In this document: positions 17,901-26,176 of the stretch, in pieces | Numbering within the stretch: position 1 is the stretch's first letter | Layout: each line of letters begins with the position of its first letter | Source: an uncultured Coriobacteriaceae bacterium | GTDB taxonomy: Bacteria; Actinomycetota; Coriobacteriia; Coriobacteriales; Coriobacteriaceae | Assembly: GCA_949287085.1 (NCBI GenBank) | Contig: CASEER010000006.1 | Coordinates: forward strand, 140,818 to 204,817 | Length of the DNA stretch: 64,000 nt | Direction of reading: 5' to 3' | Program-made: the position numbers and the translations under genes | The notes under the pieces: model-generated | Told to the model about the DNA's origin: nothing | The model's database searches: none | What the model saw: only the letters and a program-made list of their open reading frames with translations

Positions 17901-18163
17901 GCTCCGGCAACAACGGCTCCGGCAACACCGGAACCCAGACTGGCTCCGGCAACACCGGCACCCAGACCGGTGCGAACACCTCGACGGGCACCGATTCCTC
18001 GGCCACTAACGGCCAGAACACCACCGCCGCTACCAAGCCTCAGAGCGGCATGCCCCAAACGGGCGACACGTTCAACCCCGCGCTGGTGGCAGGCATTGCC
18101 GTGGCAGGCGTTGCCGCGCTGGCTGGCGGATCGGCCCTCTATCTGAAACGGAAGCACAGCTAA
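14909..18163 (+). CDS. Wall-anchored tandem purple-acid-phosphatase-like metallophosphoesterase
   Basis: This 1084-residue secreted protein has a signal peptide (about 1-31, cleavage after AWA), an Ala/Gln/Asp-rich linker to about 135, and then two near-identical modules 422 residues apart. Each module holds a fibronectin-like N-terminal part (DRVSLEIGATEAQRNFNWQA) and a calcineurin-like catalytic domain with AGDPQIG, SAGDQI, NVGNHE, FHHS and GHDHVYTR metal ligands. A Gly/Gln/Thr-rich stalk precedes MPQTGD, a hydrophobic segment and KRKHS, a sortase signal with Met in the Leu position. It probably releases phosphate from organic phosphates at the cell surface. GAGAGGGG precedes the ATG. Confidence 0.88.
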   Translation: MSRWKRWLGVVCMLALMLCSTLAVTGPAAWASDATDAVATQDATQPILTDQAAGEQAAQDQQATSEAAAATEGQAADEQSTSAQANGAADAEQAAAAASTDGKTADATKNQQAAPAADDQKAASTADENDQKAVQFDRVSLEIGATEAQRNFNWQATSNEAGKVQVAVKPSGWKQGDAFPTKDAQTVDAADPVTNTANDQREGWYTYRATVKGLKAQTAYVYRVSAGDAWSDAYTFTTGKMGAGESFSFMFAGDPQIGASGNNESDTKGWTNTLDTMEAAFPGTDFLISAGDQINASAANTVESEYEGYFAPQALHSTTLATNVGNHETYAGNQHYSYNFNMPNRTQNGAVDSTGEQSGDYWYTYNGVLFMSLNSNDMNTADHKAFMQDAIAQNPDANWKIVTFHHSVYSVASHTQDTDILQRRSELPQVFSDLDIDAVLMGHDHVYTRTYMMEGGTPVIPADGKVPTEVTDPADGQVLYITANSASGSKYYAIKNGVQNAWAAVQDQSQRENMTRVEVSKDALTFTTYFTDDGQVTDADVLDTFTIKRTPEQKAPKIDRVSLEIGATEAQRNFNWQATSDAAEQVQIVAEPSGWKQGDAFPTKGAQTVDAAKPVTNAANDQREGWYTFRATVKGLKPQTTYLYRVGDGTTWSDTYAFTTGKMGKDESFSFMFAGDPQIGASGNAASDTKGWEHTLDLMNAAFPGTDFLISAGDQINASDPSVLENEYEGYFAPDALHGMTLATNVGNHETGANNQHYSYNFNMPNESSLGVVDSTGKQSGDYWFTYNNVLFMSLNSNNMSTSEHKAFMEDAIAKNPDANWKIVTFHHSVYSVANHTQDTDILQRRSDLPPVFSKLGIDAVLMGHDHVYTRTYLMDGTTPQIPADGTVPSTLTDPKSGEVLYITANSASGSKYYEIQNLPQNTWAAVTDQSHRQNMTRVEVSDDELVFTTYYTDGSKPEVLDQVSIKRTKKQDEQGGQSGQGGQQGGQQPGGQGTQGGSGNNGSGNTGTQTGSGNTGTQTGANTSTGTDSSATNGQNTTAATKPQSGMPQTGDTFNPALVAGIAVAGVAALAGGSALYLKRKHS

Positions 18164-18166
18164 GTT

Positions 18167-19315
18167 ATGAAGAAGCACCTGCCCGCGTTGACGGATGTGA
18201 TTGTATGCGCGGCCATTGCGCTGGTCGTAGGCGTGGTCCTGATTTGGGGCCAAGCAAACCCGATTGATTATGCGTCGCTTGACGTGACGGGGATTACGTA
18301 CCCCCGTGGCACCGTGGTGAGCGTGGCGTCTGAGGACCTTGACCCCACGCCGTACGACGCGAGCAGGTATTGGGGCACGCAAGTGCTCAATGTGCGCCTT
18401 GACGAAGGCGACCAGGCCGGCCACGTGGTCAAAATCCAAAACGACCTGAGTGACACGCACAATATTCGCTGTGAAGCGGGTACACGCGTGATCGTACGCA
18501 TGGAAGCGCAGGCCGGCCTGGCCCCGTTTTACAGCATTTACAATTACGATCGCACGCTGGGAATCATGCTGCTCGCCGCCGTGTTTGGCGTGCTCATGGT
18601 GGTCATTGGGCGCTCAAAGGGAGCGCGCAGCCTGATTGGCCTGGCGTTTGCAATCTTTCTGATTGCCTGCTTTATGCTGCCCGCGTTTTACCACGGGTAC
18701 CCGGTGCTGCCGGTGACGCTGGCGGTGGTGCTTGCCATTACGGTGAGCTCGATGACGCTGCTCAACGGCGTGAGCCGCAAGACGGCGGTGGCGATTGTGG
18801 CCACCATGTGCGGCGTGGTGGTAGCGGCCGTGTTTTACATGGTGTTTGCGGCGGTGCTGCATGTGAGCGGCTACAACATGGAGGCAGCCGAGGACCTGAT
18901 CTTTATTCGCCAGCGTGCGGGGTTCCAGCTGGGAGATGTTTTGTTTACCTGCGTGTTGGTGGCATCGCTGGGCGCGGTGCTCGACATGACGATGTCGGTT
19001 ACCACGGCGCTGTTTGAGATGAAGCAGGTGCAGCCCGAGGTAGGGCGGCGCGCGCTGTTCCATTCGGGCATGGCCATGGGCCGCGATATGATTGGAACCA
19101 TGAGCCAGACGCTCATTTTGGCGTTTGCCGGCGGTGCAATTACCACGCTGCTTTCGCTCTTTACCTACGGTACGCAGGGCATGCAGCTGCTTAACTCTGA
19201 CTACCTGACGCTCGAGATCTTCCAGAGCCTGATCGGTAGTCTGGCCGTGATTCTTTCCGTGCCGCTGGCCTCCCTTTTCTCAGCCCTCGCCCTCGAATCT
19301 CGTGTTTCCCATTAG
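18167..19315 (+). CDS. YibE/F family membrane protein
   Basis: This 382-residue protein has an N-terminal membrane segment, an extracytoplasmic domain of about 90 residues and then about seven transmembrane helices, matching YibE/F-like proteins. The family core is recognisable in LGAVLDMTMSVTTALFEM and MGRDMIGTMSQTLILAFAGG. The function is unknown. It starts 3 bp after the phosphatase stop, so the two are co-transcribed, which is consistent with a role at the envelope. Confidence 0.8.
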   Translation: MKKHLPALTDVIVCAAIALVVGVVLIWGQANPIDYASLDVTGITYPRGTVVSVASEDLDPTPYDASRYWGTQVLNVRLDEGDQAGHVVKIQNDLSDTHNIRCEAGTRVIVRMEAQAGLAPFYSIYNYDRTLGIMLLAAVFGVLMVVIGRSKGARSLIGLAFAIFLIACFMLPAFYHGYPVLPVTLAVVLAITVSSMTLLNGVSRKTAVAIVATMCGVVVAAVFYMVFAAVLHVSGYNMEAAEDLIFIRQRAGFQLGDVLFTCVLVASLGAVLDMTMSVTTALFEMKQVQPEVGRRALFHSGMAMGRDMIGTMSQTLILAFAGGAITTLLSLFTYGTQGMQLLNSDYLTLEIFQSLIGSLAVILSVPLASLFSALALESRVSH

Positions 19316-19382
19316 GGAACGGGCTCGGCGGAGTCGACGGGCCCGGCTGGCCGCTGCGTCGCCGCGGCGCCGTGCCTGAGGT

Positions 19383-19414
19383 GAGGTGAAATTCCCTCTG
19401 TCCTCTTTTCACCT
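19383..19414 (-). repeat. Dispersed palindromic element, copy b
   Basis: Arms GAGGTGAAAT and TTTTCACCT around a core read here as CCTCTGTCCTC. It lies 68 bp after the YibE/F gene and next to copy c, giving a tandem pair between two convergent genes. Confidence 0.7.
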
Positions 19415-19429
19415 AGGGCAGGGGTGCAT

Positions 19430-19459
19430 GGTAAAAATCACTCTGTCCTCATTTCACCT
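19430..19459 (-). repeat. Dispersed palindromic element, copy c
   Basis: The right arm ATTTCACCT and core CTCTGTCCTC are intact. The left arm is degenerate (GGTAAAAAT). The TGA stop of the minus-strand YbaK gene (19449-19451) lies inside the element. Confidence 0.7.
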
Positions 19460-19928
19460 GACTGGGGTTGGAGCAGACGTCGACCCAGGTGCAGGGCTGG
19501 CAAAGGGTCTCAAGCTCGCTGGGGGTGAGCTCGATGGCGCTGTTGGAGCTGCCGCAGGCAGGGAAGACCGTGGCAAACCGGCGAAGCGACACGTCGAGGT
19601 ATACGTCGCAGCCGTCGTTCACGGCAAAGGGGCACACGCCGCCGACGGCGTGGCCAATGAGCGGCTCGGCCTCCTCGGCTTTAAGCATCTTGGCCTTGGT
19701 GTGAAATTGCGCCTTGAACTTGGGATTGTTGATGCGTTCGTCGCCCGCGGCCACCACGAGCGCCACGCGGTCGCCCACATGAAACGAGAGCGTCTTGGCA
19801 ATGCGCGCCGGCTCCACGCCCACCGCCTGCGCTGCGAGCTCAACTGTGGCGCTCGACACATCGAACTCCATGATGCGGTCCGCCATGCCGCGTTCCGCAA
19901 GAAATGCCTTAACTTTTTCGATAGCCAT
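19449..19928 (-). CDS. YbaK/EbsC-family Cys-tRNA(Pro)/aminoacyl-tRNA deacylase
   Basis: This 159-residue protein of the YbaK/ProX editing fold shows IAKTLSFHVGDRVALVVAAGDERI with the conserved Lys, and the GGVCPFAV loop typical of the family (GGxxPxG/A). It hydrolyses mischarged tRNA in the cytoplasm. The start at 19928 is supported by GGGGCTGACACC before the ATG. An upstream extension of the frame into the AT/GC-rich intergenic region is not credible. Its last codons run into repeat copy c. Confidence 0.88.
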   Translation of the reverse strand: MAIEKVKAFLAERGMADRIMEFDVSSATVELAAQAVGVEPARIAKTLSFHVGDRVALVVAAGDERINNPKFKAQFHTKAKMLKAEEAEPLIGHAVGGVCPFAVNDGCDVYLDVSLRRFATVFPACGSSNSAIELTPSELETLCQPCTWVDVCSNPSQVK

Positions 19929-20279
19929 GGTGTCAGCCCCTTTGATAGCAGTGTTTTCTGTTGAGGTGTGGTGTTTGCACAGTATAGCGCGCTGCGGGCG
20001 CCGGCCGAGCGCGGGCAGCGTGCCGTGATGGGATGCAGGCAGCGTGCTGTTGGGAGGAGTGGGAGTTGCCCTTGCCGCCAGCCGCACTCCGCTGCACCTT
20101 TCGTGAGCCCTGCGCGTCCGTGTAACTCCCGTGGGCCCCGTGCACCTCCTGCGCTCCGCCGCACCTTACCAAACCGTAAGCCAGTCGTAAGCAAAAACGA
20201 TGGCGCGCTGCGGGCCGGCCTGCCAGAATGGCAGCTATTATGAGGAGCATGCTGGCCGGCAACCATACGGAGGAGCACG
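19929..20279. other. Divergent intergenic region
   Basis: This is a 350-bp gap between the divergent YbaK and VanZ-like genes. It presumably holds both promoters, since the AT-rich CTATTAT at 20234 suits the rightward gene. Several CGCAGCGTGC-like short repeats are visible near 20020-20050, but no gene or strong structure. Confidence 0.4.
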
Positions 20280-21278
20280 GTGGGACTTATCAGGCAGTTT
20301 TTAAGCGGATATAGTGAGAACTTTCTGCTTGCGTTGGCCTTATGGCCCGTGGCCTCGATGGCGCTGACGCTGCCCATACTCGCCTACCTCTACCACCGCG
20401 ACGGCCGACTCAAGGGCGTCTCGGTGGTCTCGACATACCTCGCGGTGCTCTATCTGCTTGGTTTGGGCTGCTTTACGCTGTACCCGCTGCCGTCGGGTAC
20501 CGAAGGGCCCGGCATCAGCTATGGCATTCCGTGGCAGCTCAATCCGCTGGCGTTTGTGAGCGATTTTGCACGCGATGGCCTCTCCACCATCCCGCAAATC
20601 GTGTTCAACGTGATCTTTTTTGCCCCGCTGGGATTTATTGCGGGGCGCCTGCTGCGCTGGGGCTTTTGGCCGTCGGTGCTCGCGGGCCTTGCCGCGTCGC
20701 TGTGCATCGAGGTCGCGCAGGGCACGGGGCTCTTTGGCGTGTACCCGTACGCGTACCGCACGGCCGACGTAGATGACCTGATTTACAACACATCGGGTGC
20801 AGCGCTCGGCTGGTGGTGCTCCGCACTGCTTGGCCGCGTGCTGCCGCCGGGTGCGCTCGCCGACGCGCGCGATACCACGCATAGCCCCGGGTTTCTTCGC
20901 CGCTGCGTGGCATTTTGGCTTGATAGCCTGCTCATGTGGCTCATCACGCTGGTGATAGCCGCGGCTGCGGCGTTGGTGGTGCGCGCTCTACCGGGGAGCG
21001 ACCAACTGGTTGATGGGCGGTGGGCGATCGCGCTTCCATTGGTGGTGTTTGTGCTGGTCGAAGGCGTGTTTCCCTGGACGCACGGCGGGTCAACACCGGG
21101 CGGTAGCTTTGTGCGCATGAGCTGCGAGACCAAGGAGCGCACAGGGTTGCGCCGCGCGCTGTTTTACGTTGCGCGCCTGGTGGTGCTGGGTCTGGGGTAT
21201 CTGCGGTTCCTCATGGTCTGGCCGCTGCTTGCCCTCTACTATCTGGTGCGCCGTCGCATGCCGTACGACGAGCTCTAG
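20280..21278 (+). CDS. VanZ-like / RDD-domain membrane protein
   Basis: This 332-residue protein is a fusion. The N-terminal half (about 1-190) is VanZ-like, with membrane helices and the core LNPLAFVSDF...NVIFFAPLGFIAGRLL...EVAQGTGLFGVYPYAYRTADVDDLIYNTSG-type pattern. The C-terminal half (about 205-315) is an RDD-like domain with RRCVAFWLDSLLMW and GGSTPGG. VanZ-like proteins are associated with cell-envelope antibiotic tolerance, and RDD domains with transport. The GTG start at 20280 has CGGAGG 6 bases upstream. The exact role is unknown. Confidence 0.75.
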   Translation: MGLIRQFLSGYSENFLLALALWPVASMALTLPILAYLYHRDGRLKGVSVVSTYLAVLYLLGLGCFTLYPLPSGTEGPGISYGIPWQLNPLAFVSDFARDGLSTIPQIVFNVIFFAPLGFIAGRLLRWGFWPSVLAGLAASLCIEVAQGTGLFGVYPYAYRTADVDDLIYNTSGAALGWWCSALLGRVLPPGALADARDTTHSPGFLRRCVAFWLDSLLMWLITLVIAAAAALVVRALPGSDQLVDGRWAIALPLVVFVLVEGVFPWTHGGSTPGGSFVRMSCETKERTGLRRALFYVARLVVLGLGYLRFLMVWPLLALYYLVRRRMPYDEL

Positions 21279-21326
21279 GCGCGCCTGCTACAATCGGGGT
21301 CCAGTAAGGGCAAGCGGGGGAGCAGC

Positions 21327-23144
21327 ATGAAAACGGATCAGGACCTGGAGCGACAGCTGACATCGATTGACCGGCGTGGATACCCCGCGTACAAGGGGCT
21401 GCGTGGCGCGTACGATTTTGGCGATTTTGAGCTTGATATTGAGCACGTGCAGGGAGATCCGTTTGCAGCGCCGTCGCAGCTTGCGGTGTATGTTCCGGGC
21501 GAGATAACCAGGTTGCCGGCATGTTGCTGTGATGCGGCGCACCGACGCGTGGCGGCCGAGGACCTGTTGGTGCGTCGGTTTGCGATGGAGGCGGCGCGTG
21601 CGAGCCGTCGCGTGGGCGGCTCGGGCAAGAGCGGCGTGCTTGCGACGAGCGCTCCGGGCCCTGAGGTGTTCCCGCGCTCGGCGTGCGAGGTTGACGCGGA
21701 GGGCGGTGTGATTCTGCGCTTTGAGGCAGGTCTGCCAGCGCATGGCCGCACGATCGATGGTCGCGCGGCGGCGCGCCTTTTGCTCGATTTGGTGCCAGAA
21801 TGCGTGGAGCGTGCGTTGATGCTGGACGACGCGGGTCGTCAAGCGGCGCGCGATGCGGCAGATCTTGCTGACGATCAGCAGGCGGTGCGCGCAGCGTTGC
21901 AAGAGCAGGAGCTTGTTGCCTTTGTGGCCGATGGCGCCGTGCTGCCGCGCGCCAGTGGCGTGTCGGCAAAGCCGTTGGCGGGCGCGCGGCCGTTTATCTC
22001 GCCTGCCAGCATGCGCGTGACGCTCGATCTGCCGCATCGAGGCCGCGTGAGCGGTATGGGCATTCGCCGGGGCATCACGCTCATCGTGGGCGGCGGCTAT
22101 CACGGCAAATCAACGCTGCTCAAGGCACTGCAGGAAGGGGTATACAACCACGTGGCGGGCGATGGCCGCGAGCTCGTTATCACCGATGCGACAGCGGTGA
22201 AGCTGCGCGCGGAGGATGGCCGCGCCGTGCACGCGGTTGACATTGCCCCCTTTATCTCGAACCTGCCCGACGGGCGTGATACCAGTGCGTTTAGCACACA
22301 GGATGCAAGCGGCAGCACCTCGCAGGCGGCGAGCACGGTCGAGGCGCTCGAAGCGGGCGCGCAGGTGCTGCTGATTGACGAGGACACTTCGGCCACGAAT
22401 TTCATGGTGCGTGACCGCCTGATGGAGGCGGTGGTCGCGGCGGACCACGAGCCCATCACGCCGTTTGTCGAGCGTGTGCGCGGGCTGTGGGAGCAGCGCG
22501 GCGTGAGTTGCGTGCTCGTGGTAGGGAGCTCGGGCGCGTTCTTCCCCGTGGCCGACGCTGTGGTGCAGATGGATGCCTACGAAGCACACGACATCACCTC
22601 CCGCGTGCGCACCGTCCTCTCTGACCAGCACATTTCCCATGTGGAGACGGGTCCAGAATGGGAGATGTGCGAGAGCGTGGAGCGGCGCCCGCGGTTGGTG
22701 GAGAAACCGGGGCGAGGAGCAGCTGACCGCGAGCATGGTGGGTCGACGGCAGGCGGTGGCCGTGACCAAGGGAGGGGCGGCCGTGCTCACAGTGCCCGCG
22801 ACGGTCGTGGCAATCGCGGCGCGCGCGGAGAACGGGATGAGCGCTTCAAAGTGCGCACCCGCGGCCGTGAGGGCTTTACGGTCGGTCGCGCTGATGATGA
22901 CCTGCGGTTTGTTGAACAGTTGGTGGATGCGGATCAGGTTGCTGCGCTCGCCCAGATGGTTCGTCTGGTACTTGAGCGCGGTCTGCTTGACGGGTCGAGA
23001 ACGCTTTCCGAGGTGGTTGACCTGGTGTACCGCGAGCTCGAGGAGCACGGGTGGCCGGCGCTTGCCCCCTATGGCGATGCCTCCTGCGGGATGGCCCTGC
23101 CGCGCAAGCAGGAGCTGTTCGCCTCCCTCAACCGTCTCCGCTAG
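21327..23144 (+). CDS. Predicted ATPase of the ABC class (PF09818-type)
   Basis: This 605-residue soluble protein has Walker A GGGYHGKSTLLKAL at about residue 256 and Walker B VLLIDEDTSATNFM at about 355, as in the bacterial and archaeal 'ABC-class ATPase' family. Members are not coupled to permeases and have no established function. The C-terminal region after about residue 445 has a low-complexity Gly/Arg-rich insert before the conserved VDLRFVEQ-like segment (DDLRFVEQLVD). A ribosome site GCGGGGGAGC precedes the ATG. Its TAG stop overlaps repeat copy d. Confidence 0.8.
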   Translation: MKTDQDLERQLTSIDRRGYPAYKGLRGAYDFGDFELDIEHVQGDPFAAPSQLAVYVPGEITRLPACCCDAAHRRVAAEDLLVRRFAMEAARASRRVGGSGKSGVLATSAPGPEVFPRSACEVDAEGGVILRFEAGLPAHGRTIDGRAAARLLLDLVPECVERALMLDDAGRQAARDAADLADDQQAVRAALQEQELVAFVADGAVLPRASGVSAKPLAGARPFISPASMRVTLDLPHRGRVSGMGIRRGITLIVGGGYHGKSTLLKALQEGVYNHVAGDGRELVITDATAVKLRAEDGRAVHAVDIAPFISNLPDGRDTSAFSTQDASGSTSQAASTVEALEAGAQVLLIDEDTSATNFMVRDRLMEAVVAADHEPITPFVERVRGLWEQRGVSCVLVVGSSGAFFPVADAVVQMDAYEAHDITSRVRTVLSDQHISHVETGPEWEMCESVERRPRLVEKPGRGAADREHGGSTAGGGRDQGRGGRAHSARDGRGNRGARGERDERFKVRTRGREGFTVGRADDDLRFVEQLVDADQVAALAQMVRLVLERGLLDGSRTLSEVVDLVYRELEEHGWPALAPYGDASCGMALPRKQELFASLNRLR

Positions 23145-23172
23145 GTGAAATGAGGACAGGGATAATTTCTCG
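23143..23172 (+). repeat. Dispersed palindromic element, copy d
   Basis: The left arm AGGTGAAAT and core GAGGACAGGG are intact. The right arm is degraded (AATTTCTCG). It immediately follows, and forms part of, the stop codon of the ATPase gene. Confidence 0.65.
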
Positions 23173-23181
23173 TCCGCGAAG

Positions 23182-23340
23182 GTGGATGGAACGCTGCGCC
23201 ACACCATTGACGTTGAGGCGTTAAGGGCGCATGTGGGCGATGCCGCTGAAGGGCAGCGCGAGCGCTACCAGCTCACCTGGCCGGGCAAGCAAGGGTTGGT
23301 TGGGGACGTGTTCATTCCAACCCATCGCGAAGGGTTAGAG
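23182..23340 (+). pseudogene. Remnant of a type III methyltransferase (Mod)
   Basis: About 50 codons read as a piece of a type III restriction-modification Mod protein. IDVEALRAHVGD followed by ERYQLTWPGK matches the conserved Mod segment that ends in ...ERYQ.(N/T)WPGK. No start, catalytic motifs (DPPY) or Res partner is present, and the frame runs into the tail of the convergent regulator gene. It is therefore a decayed fragment. The identification rests on one short but characteristic motif. Confidence 0.55.
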
Positions 23341-23910
23341 AAGCGCCCAGCCGAGTACCAGCACCCCGATGCCCACGACAAGCCCCGCGAGTACCTGGAG
23401 CACCAGCTTCATGACGTTGGCAGAGGCGCTCTGCCGCGCCGCTTCCGCAGGGTCGCCCGACGCCGCGCCCAAGAGCTCCGCCGCGCTCTTGGCATCGCGT
23501 CCGCCCTCTTGGCGCCGCGCGATAAGGGCGACCGCGGCGGACGCCACCACCAGCACCGCGAGCAACAGGCGCAGCACTAGCTCAAGGTAATCATGCCCCA
23601 CCACTGCCGTTATAGCGAGCACGGCAATGACGGCGATCTCCACCGCCCCCAGTGCCAACGCGAACGCCTTCGTCCGCCGCTCGTTCTTCTTGACCATCTC
23701 GCGCATCTCGTCCACGTCTCCTCTCACCAGCTCGTCGATCGTGGTGCCGAAGAGGTTCGCGAGCAGGAGCATGCTCTGGACGTCGGGTAGGGTCTTGTTC
23801 GTCTCCCAGTGACTCACCGTGACGCGGCCCACGTAGAGCTTTTGCGCCAGCTCCTCCTGAGAGAGCCCGAGCTTTTGCCTGCGTTCCCTAATCTGGTTGC
23901 CGATGTCCAT
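23335..23910 (-). CDS. XRE-family regulator with C-terminal membrane domain
   Basis: This 191-residue protein has a Cro/CI helix-turn-helix at residues 1-60 (RQKLGLSQEELAQKL...VSHWETNKTLPDV), then about three hydrophobic segments (roughly 88-111, 115-137 and 166-191). Proteins of this build are membrane-tethered transcription regulators common in Gram-positive bacteria. ATG 23910 begins the canonical MDIGNQIRERR. The upstream in-frame start at 23946 adds only a basic stretch. No target is visible, and the gene stands alone between remnants. Confidence 0.82.
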   Translation of the reverse strand: MDIGNQIRERRQKLGLSQEELAQKLYVGRVTVSHWETNKTLPDVQSMLLLANLFGTTIDELVRGDVDEMREMVKKNERRTKAFALALGAVEIAVIAVLAITAVVGHDYLELVLRLLLAVLVVASAAVALIARRQEGGRDAKSAAELLGAASGDPAEAARQSASANVMKLVLQVLAGLVVGIGVLVLGWALL

Positions 23911-24061
23911 GCGCTTCCGTTCCTTGCGGCCTTTCCGACACCCCAAACGTAGCCGAGAGGCGTCTACTGCGCAGTATAAAGTGCTTTACAGGGTCACTGA
24001 CCTGCTTCTTTTTGAGAACGCGCCCACATGGGTTCCAAGACGATGCGCCGCCCACGCTCCC

Positions 24062-24610
24062 TTACGCCCGCTTGTACACGATGGGGTCGTCGTAGCCGAA
24101 CGTCCGCTTGCCGTTCACTTCCATGGTCTCGGAGACCTCCAAGCAGGCGTCCGAGAACCGCTCCCACAGCTTGAACGTTACGACCGGGGAGAACTGGCTG
24201 GTGCTTCCGCCCTCCCAGACGCCGTCCTTCTCGCGGTAGAGCGCGGGCGTGAACTTCTCGGACTGCTTGAGGTCGCCGTAGTCCACGGGCTGCATCGACT
24301 CGTACGAAAAGGTCTTCTTGTCCTCCCCGGCGGGAATGTCGTAGGAGGAGAGCAGGATGCCGTCCGGCTGCTCTGTGATGAGGAACAGGTGCGGTGACGA
24401 GCTGCGCTTGCCGTCGGTCTCGTAGTAGCTCTCCTCTACAACGAAGACGCCGTCGAAGCCCTCGGGGAGGTTGCGGATCTTGTCGTTGCAGGGCGTGTTT
24501 ACGTGCTCGGCGTACGGATACGCCTTGCCCGCCGCCCGCATCGCGTCGAACTGCTCCTTGTTGTTGAAATGCCCCGTCATGAGGCTTACGAACGTCTCGA
24601 GATTGGTCAT
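24062..24610 (-). CDS. Conserved protein, possibly CpeT/CpcT-like
   Basis: This 182-residue soluble protein starts MTNLETFVSLMTGHFNNKEQF, reminiscent of the CpeT/CpcT (DUF1001) fold, whose bacterial members begin LxxxMxGxFSNxxQ and continue with a VEQ/VEESYYE strand (here VVEESYYE). No signal peptide or membrane segment is seen. In non-photosynthetic bacteria the role is unknown. It reads divergently from the orphan at 24901 across a 290-bp region with an AT-rich palindrome. The family assignment is from memory of motifs only. Confidence 0.55.
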   Translation of the reverse strand: MTNLETFVSLMTGHFNNKEQFDAMRAAGKAYPYAEHVNTPCNDKIRNLPEGFDGVFVVEESYYETDGKRSSSPHLFLITEQPDGILLSSYDIPAGEDKKTFSYESMQPVDYGDLKQSEKFTPALYREKDGVWEGGSTSQFSPVVTFKLWERFSDACLEVSETMEVNGKRTFGYDDPIVYKRA

Positions 24611-24824
24611 GGTTGATCAGCTCTTCCCCTGTGCTGTAAATTGCTAGTTGCAAGTATCGATTTTAGCACGCCTGGTCGCGCGCCGCGCATATTGGGCGAC
24701 GAAGCGGCTTTTCGGGGTTCCGCACGAAACGCTCGCGGTTCTCATCGGTGAAGGGAGCCGGTTGGTGCGGGACAATGGGTGAAAGACAAGGGGTATGCAG
24801 CTCATTGTTCGTACACCAAGGATT

Positions 24825-24857
24825 ATTCTGAACAGAATTATTCTGATTAGAATAATT
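24825..24857. promoter_or_regulatory. AT-rich double palindrome in divergent promoter region
   Basis: ATTCTG-AA-CAGAAT (24825-24838) overlaps a longer perfect palindrome with arms AATTATTCT / AGAATAATT around GATT (24836-24857). The TTATTCTGA half-site therefore occurs twice, 13 bases apart. In otherwise GC-rich DNA between divergent genes this looks like an operator for a dimeric repressor. It could also be a remnant of foreign AT-rich DNA. Confidence 0.5.
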
Positions 24858-24900
24858 CTGTGGCACAAGGTCGCATTGCAGAGAGATGTGGGGGGTGCCC

Positions 24901-25509
24901 ATGGAAGAAGATGGAGATCGAAATGAACTTGACAAAATTGGTCTTCCCCTGCCAAAGCGCTACGACGGGCCCCACTTCGATGTAAGAGACTGTGCCTCGG
25001 ACAGATTTGCAGGAGCGAAGACGCTGGGCGAGACCATCGAGATGCGCGGTCAAGATGCGTTCGCCGAAGAGGTAGAGCCGGACGACTTCTCGGATGACAC
25101 TTCATCATACGAGACCAAACTCGGCATCGCAGAGCTTTGGGCGGAATCGACCTGGCGCGATGGGGAGAGCGCGCGGAACATCGAACTCGAGCGCACCTTA
25201 GCGGCAATCAAAAGGGGCGATGTCCTCGAAATTCGCCAGTGTCCGCTGGAGCAAAGCGAATATGGATACTCCTTCATGCTGCAAGACGGATCCCCGCTGC
25301 CCTTCACGCCCTATCACGATTATGACGACCAGTTCCTCACCCGGGTGCTCGCGGAATGCCGCGTCTGGGACAGGTTGTTCTGCCGCGTACGCAGCGCCAC
25401 GTGCTTCGGTGGAGACAACGACGTACCCGTTGACCCAACGTTTTGCTGGCGCGTGTATTCTTGCAAGGTGACCGTGATCAAGTGCAGCTGGAATCCCACG
25501 TTTAATTGA
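24901..25509 (+). CDS. Orphan acidic protein of unknown function
   Basis: This 202-residue soluble protein is rich in Asp, Glu and Cys (three Cys near the C-terminus) with no motif I recognise. ATG 24901 follows GGGGGG at a good distance. The frame extends 5 codons further upstream. There are no membrane segments. It lies in an accessory zone bordered by phage and methylase remnants, and its codon usage is somewhat less GC-biased than the core genes, which suggests transfer. Confidence 0.5.
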   Translation: MEEDGDRNELDKIGLPLPKRYDGPHFDVRDCASDRFAGAKTLGETIEMRGQDAFAEEVEPDDFSDDTSSYETKLGIAELWAESTWRDGESARNIELERTLAAIKRGDVLEIRQCPLEQSEYGYSFMLQDGSPLPFTPYHDYDDQFLTRVLAECRVWDRLFCRVRSATCFGGDNDVPVDPTFCWRVYSCKVTVIKCSWNPTFN

Positions 25510-25807
25510 TGGAGCCACGCCCCAGCCGTAATCATTCGGAAGTATTCGACTCGCCGACGGCTACGATGGCGTTAAAGAGTTTACAGATAAATGAGAAGAG
25601 CGGTTGAGTTAACTTGTTTCCAGCGTGAGCAGGACATGATGCGGTAACGCAACTTGCGCCGCATGTGCCGGAGGGGTGGACGCGCCGCCGGATACCACTG
25701 GGGATGAACCCGCCGTGCGGGCGGCGCGAGGGGCGGGACCTAGCCTTCTTCGGTCAAGTTTGACTGATAGCGACACTGACCTCCAAAGGCTATTTCTCAT
25801 GCTGTGG

Positions 25808-26176
25808 TCAAAGGAACGTAGGGATTATCCAATCTATGTAAGTCCGCGCTGGTTCTACTTTTTCGCCTTTGTTCTATTTTGCAGAAAGCTATTCGGACCC
25901 CGCATCTCCCAAGATGACGACTTCGGTTTCCTCTGGAAGGGCTATCCCTGCAATATCGGCTTCCAACGCCTGCATCACGTACTCATACCTCTTATGAGGC
26001 TTATCGACGAGCATCCACTTCGCCTGTTGGAAGGACCTATAGGTGAACATCAACCATTGGAGGTAGTTTATCGCCATCGGATTCCTGGAGCGCGACATGG
26101 CGGTTGCGCAGCGCGACATCGAGAGCCTGAAGGAGGAGGGCAAGTGAACGCGTTTCTGACGAGCAACGAGTGGCAT
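25808..26176 (-). pseudogene. Degraded minus-strand gene tail
   Basis: Read on the minus strand, about 75 codons (INYLQWLMFTYRSFQQAKWML... to VVILGDAGSE) look protein-like. The same frame then continues through two in-frame stops to NKGEKVEPARTYIDWIIPTFL. This pattern suggests the C-terminus of a once functional protein, perhaps a polytopic glucosyltransferase (GtrII-like), that has collected stops. The family guess is weak. Confidence 0.35.
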
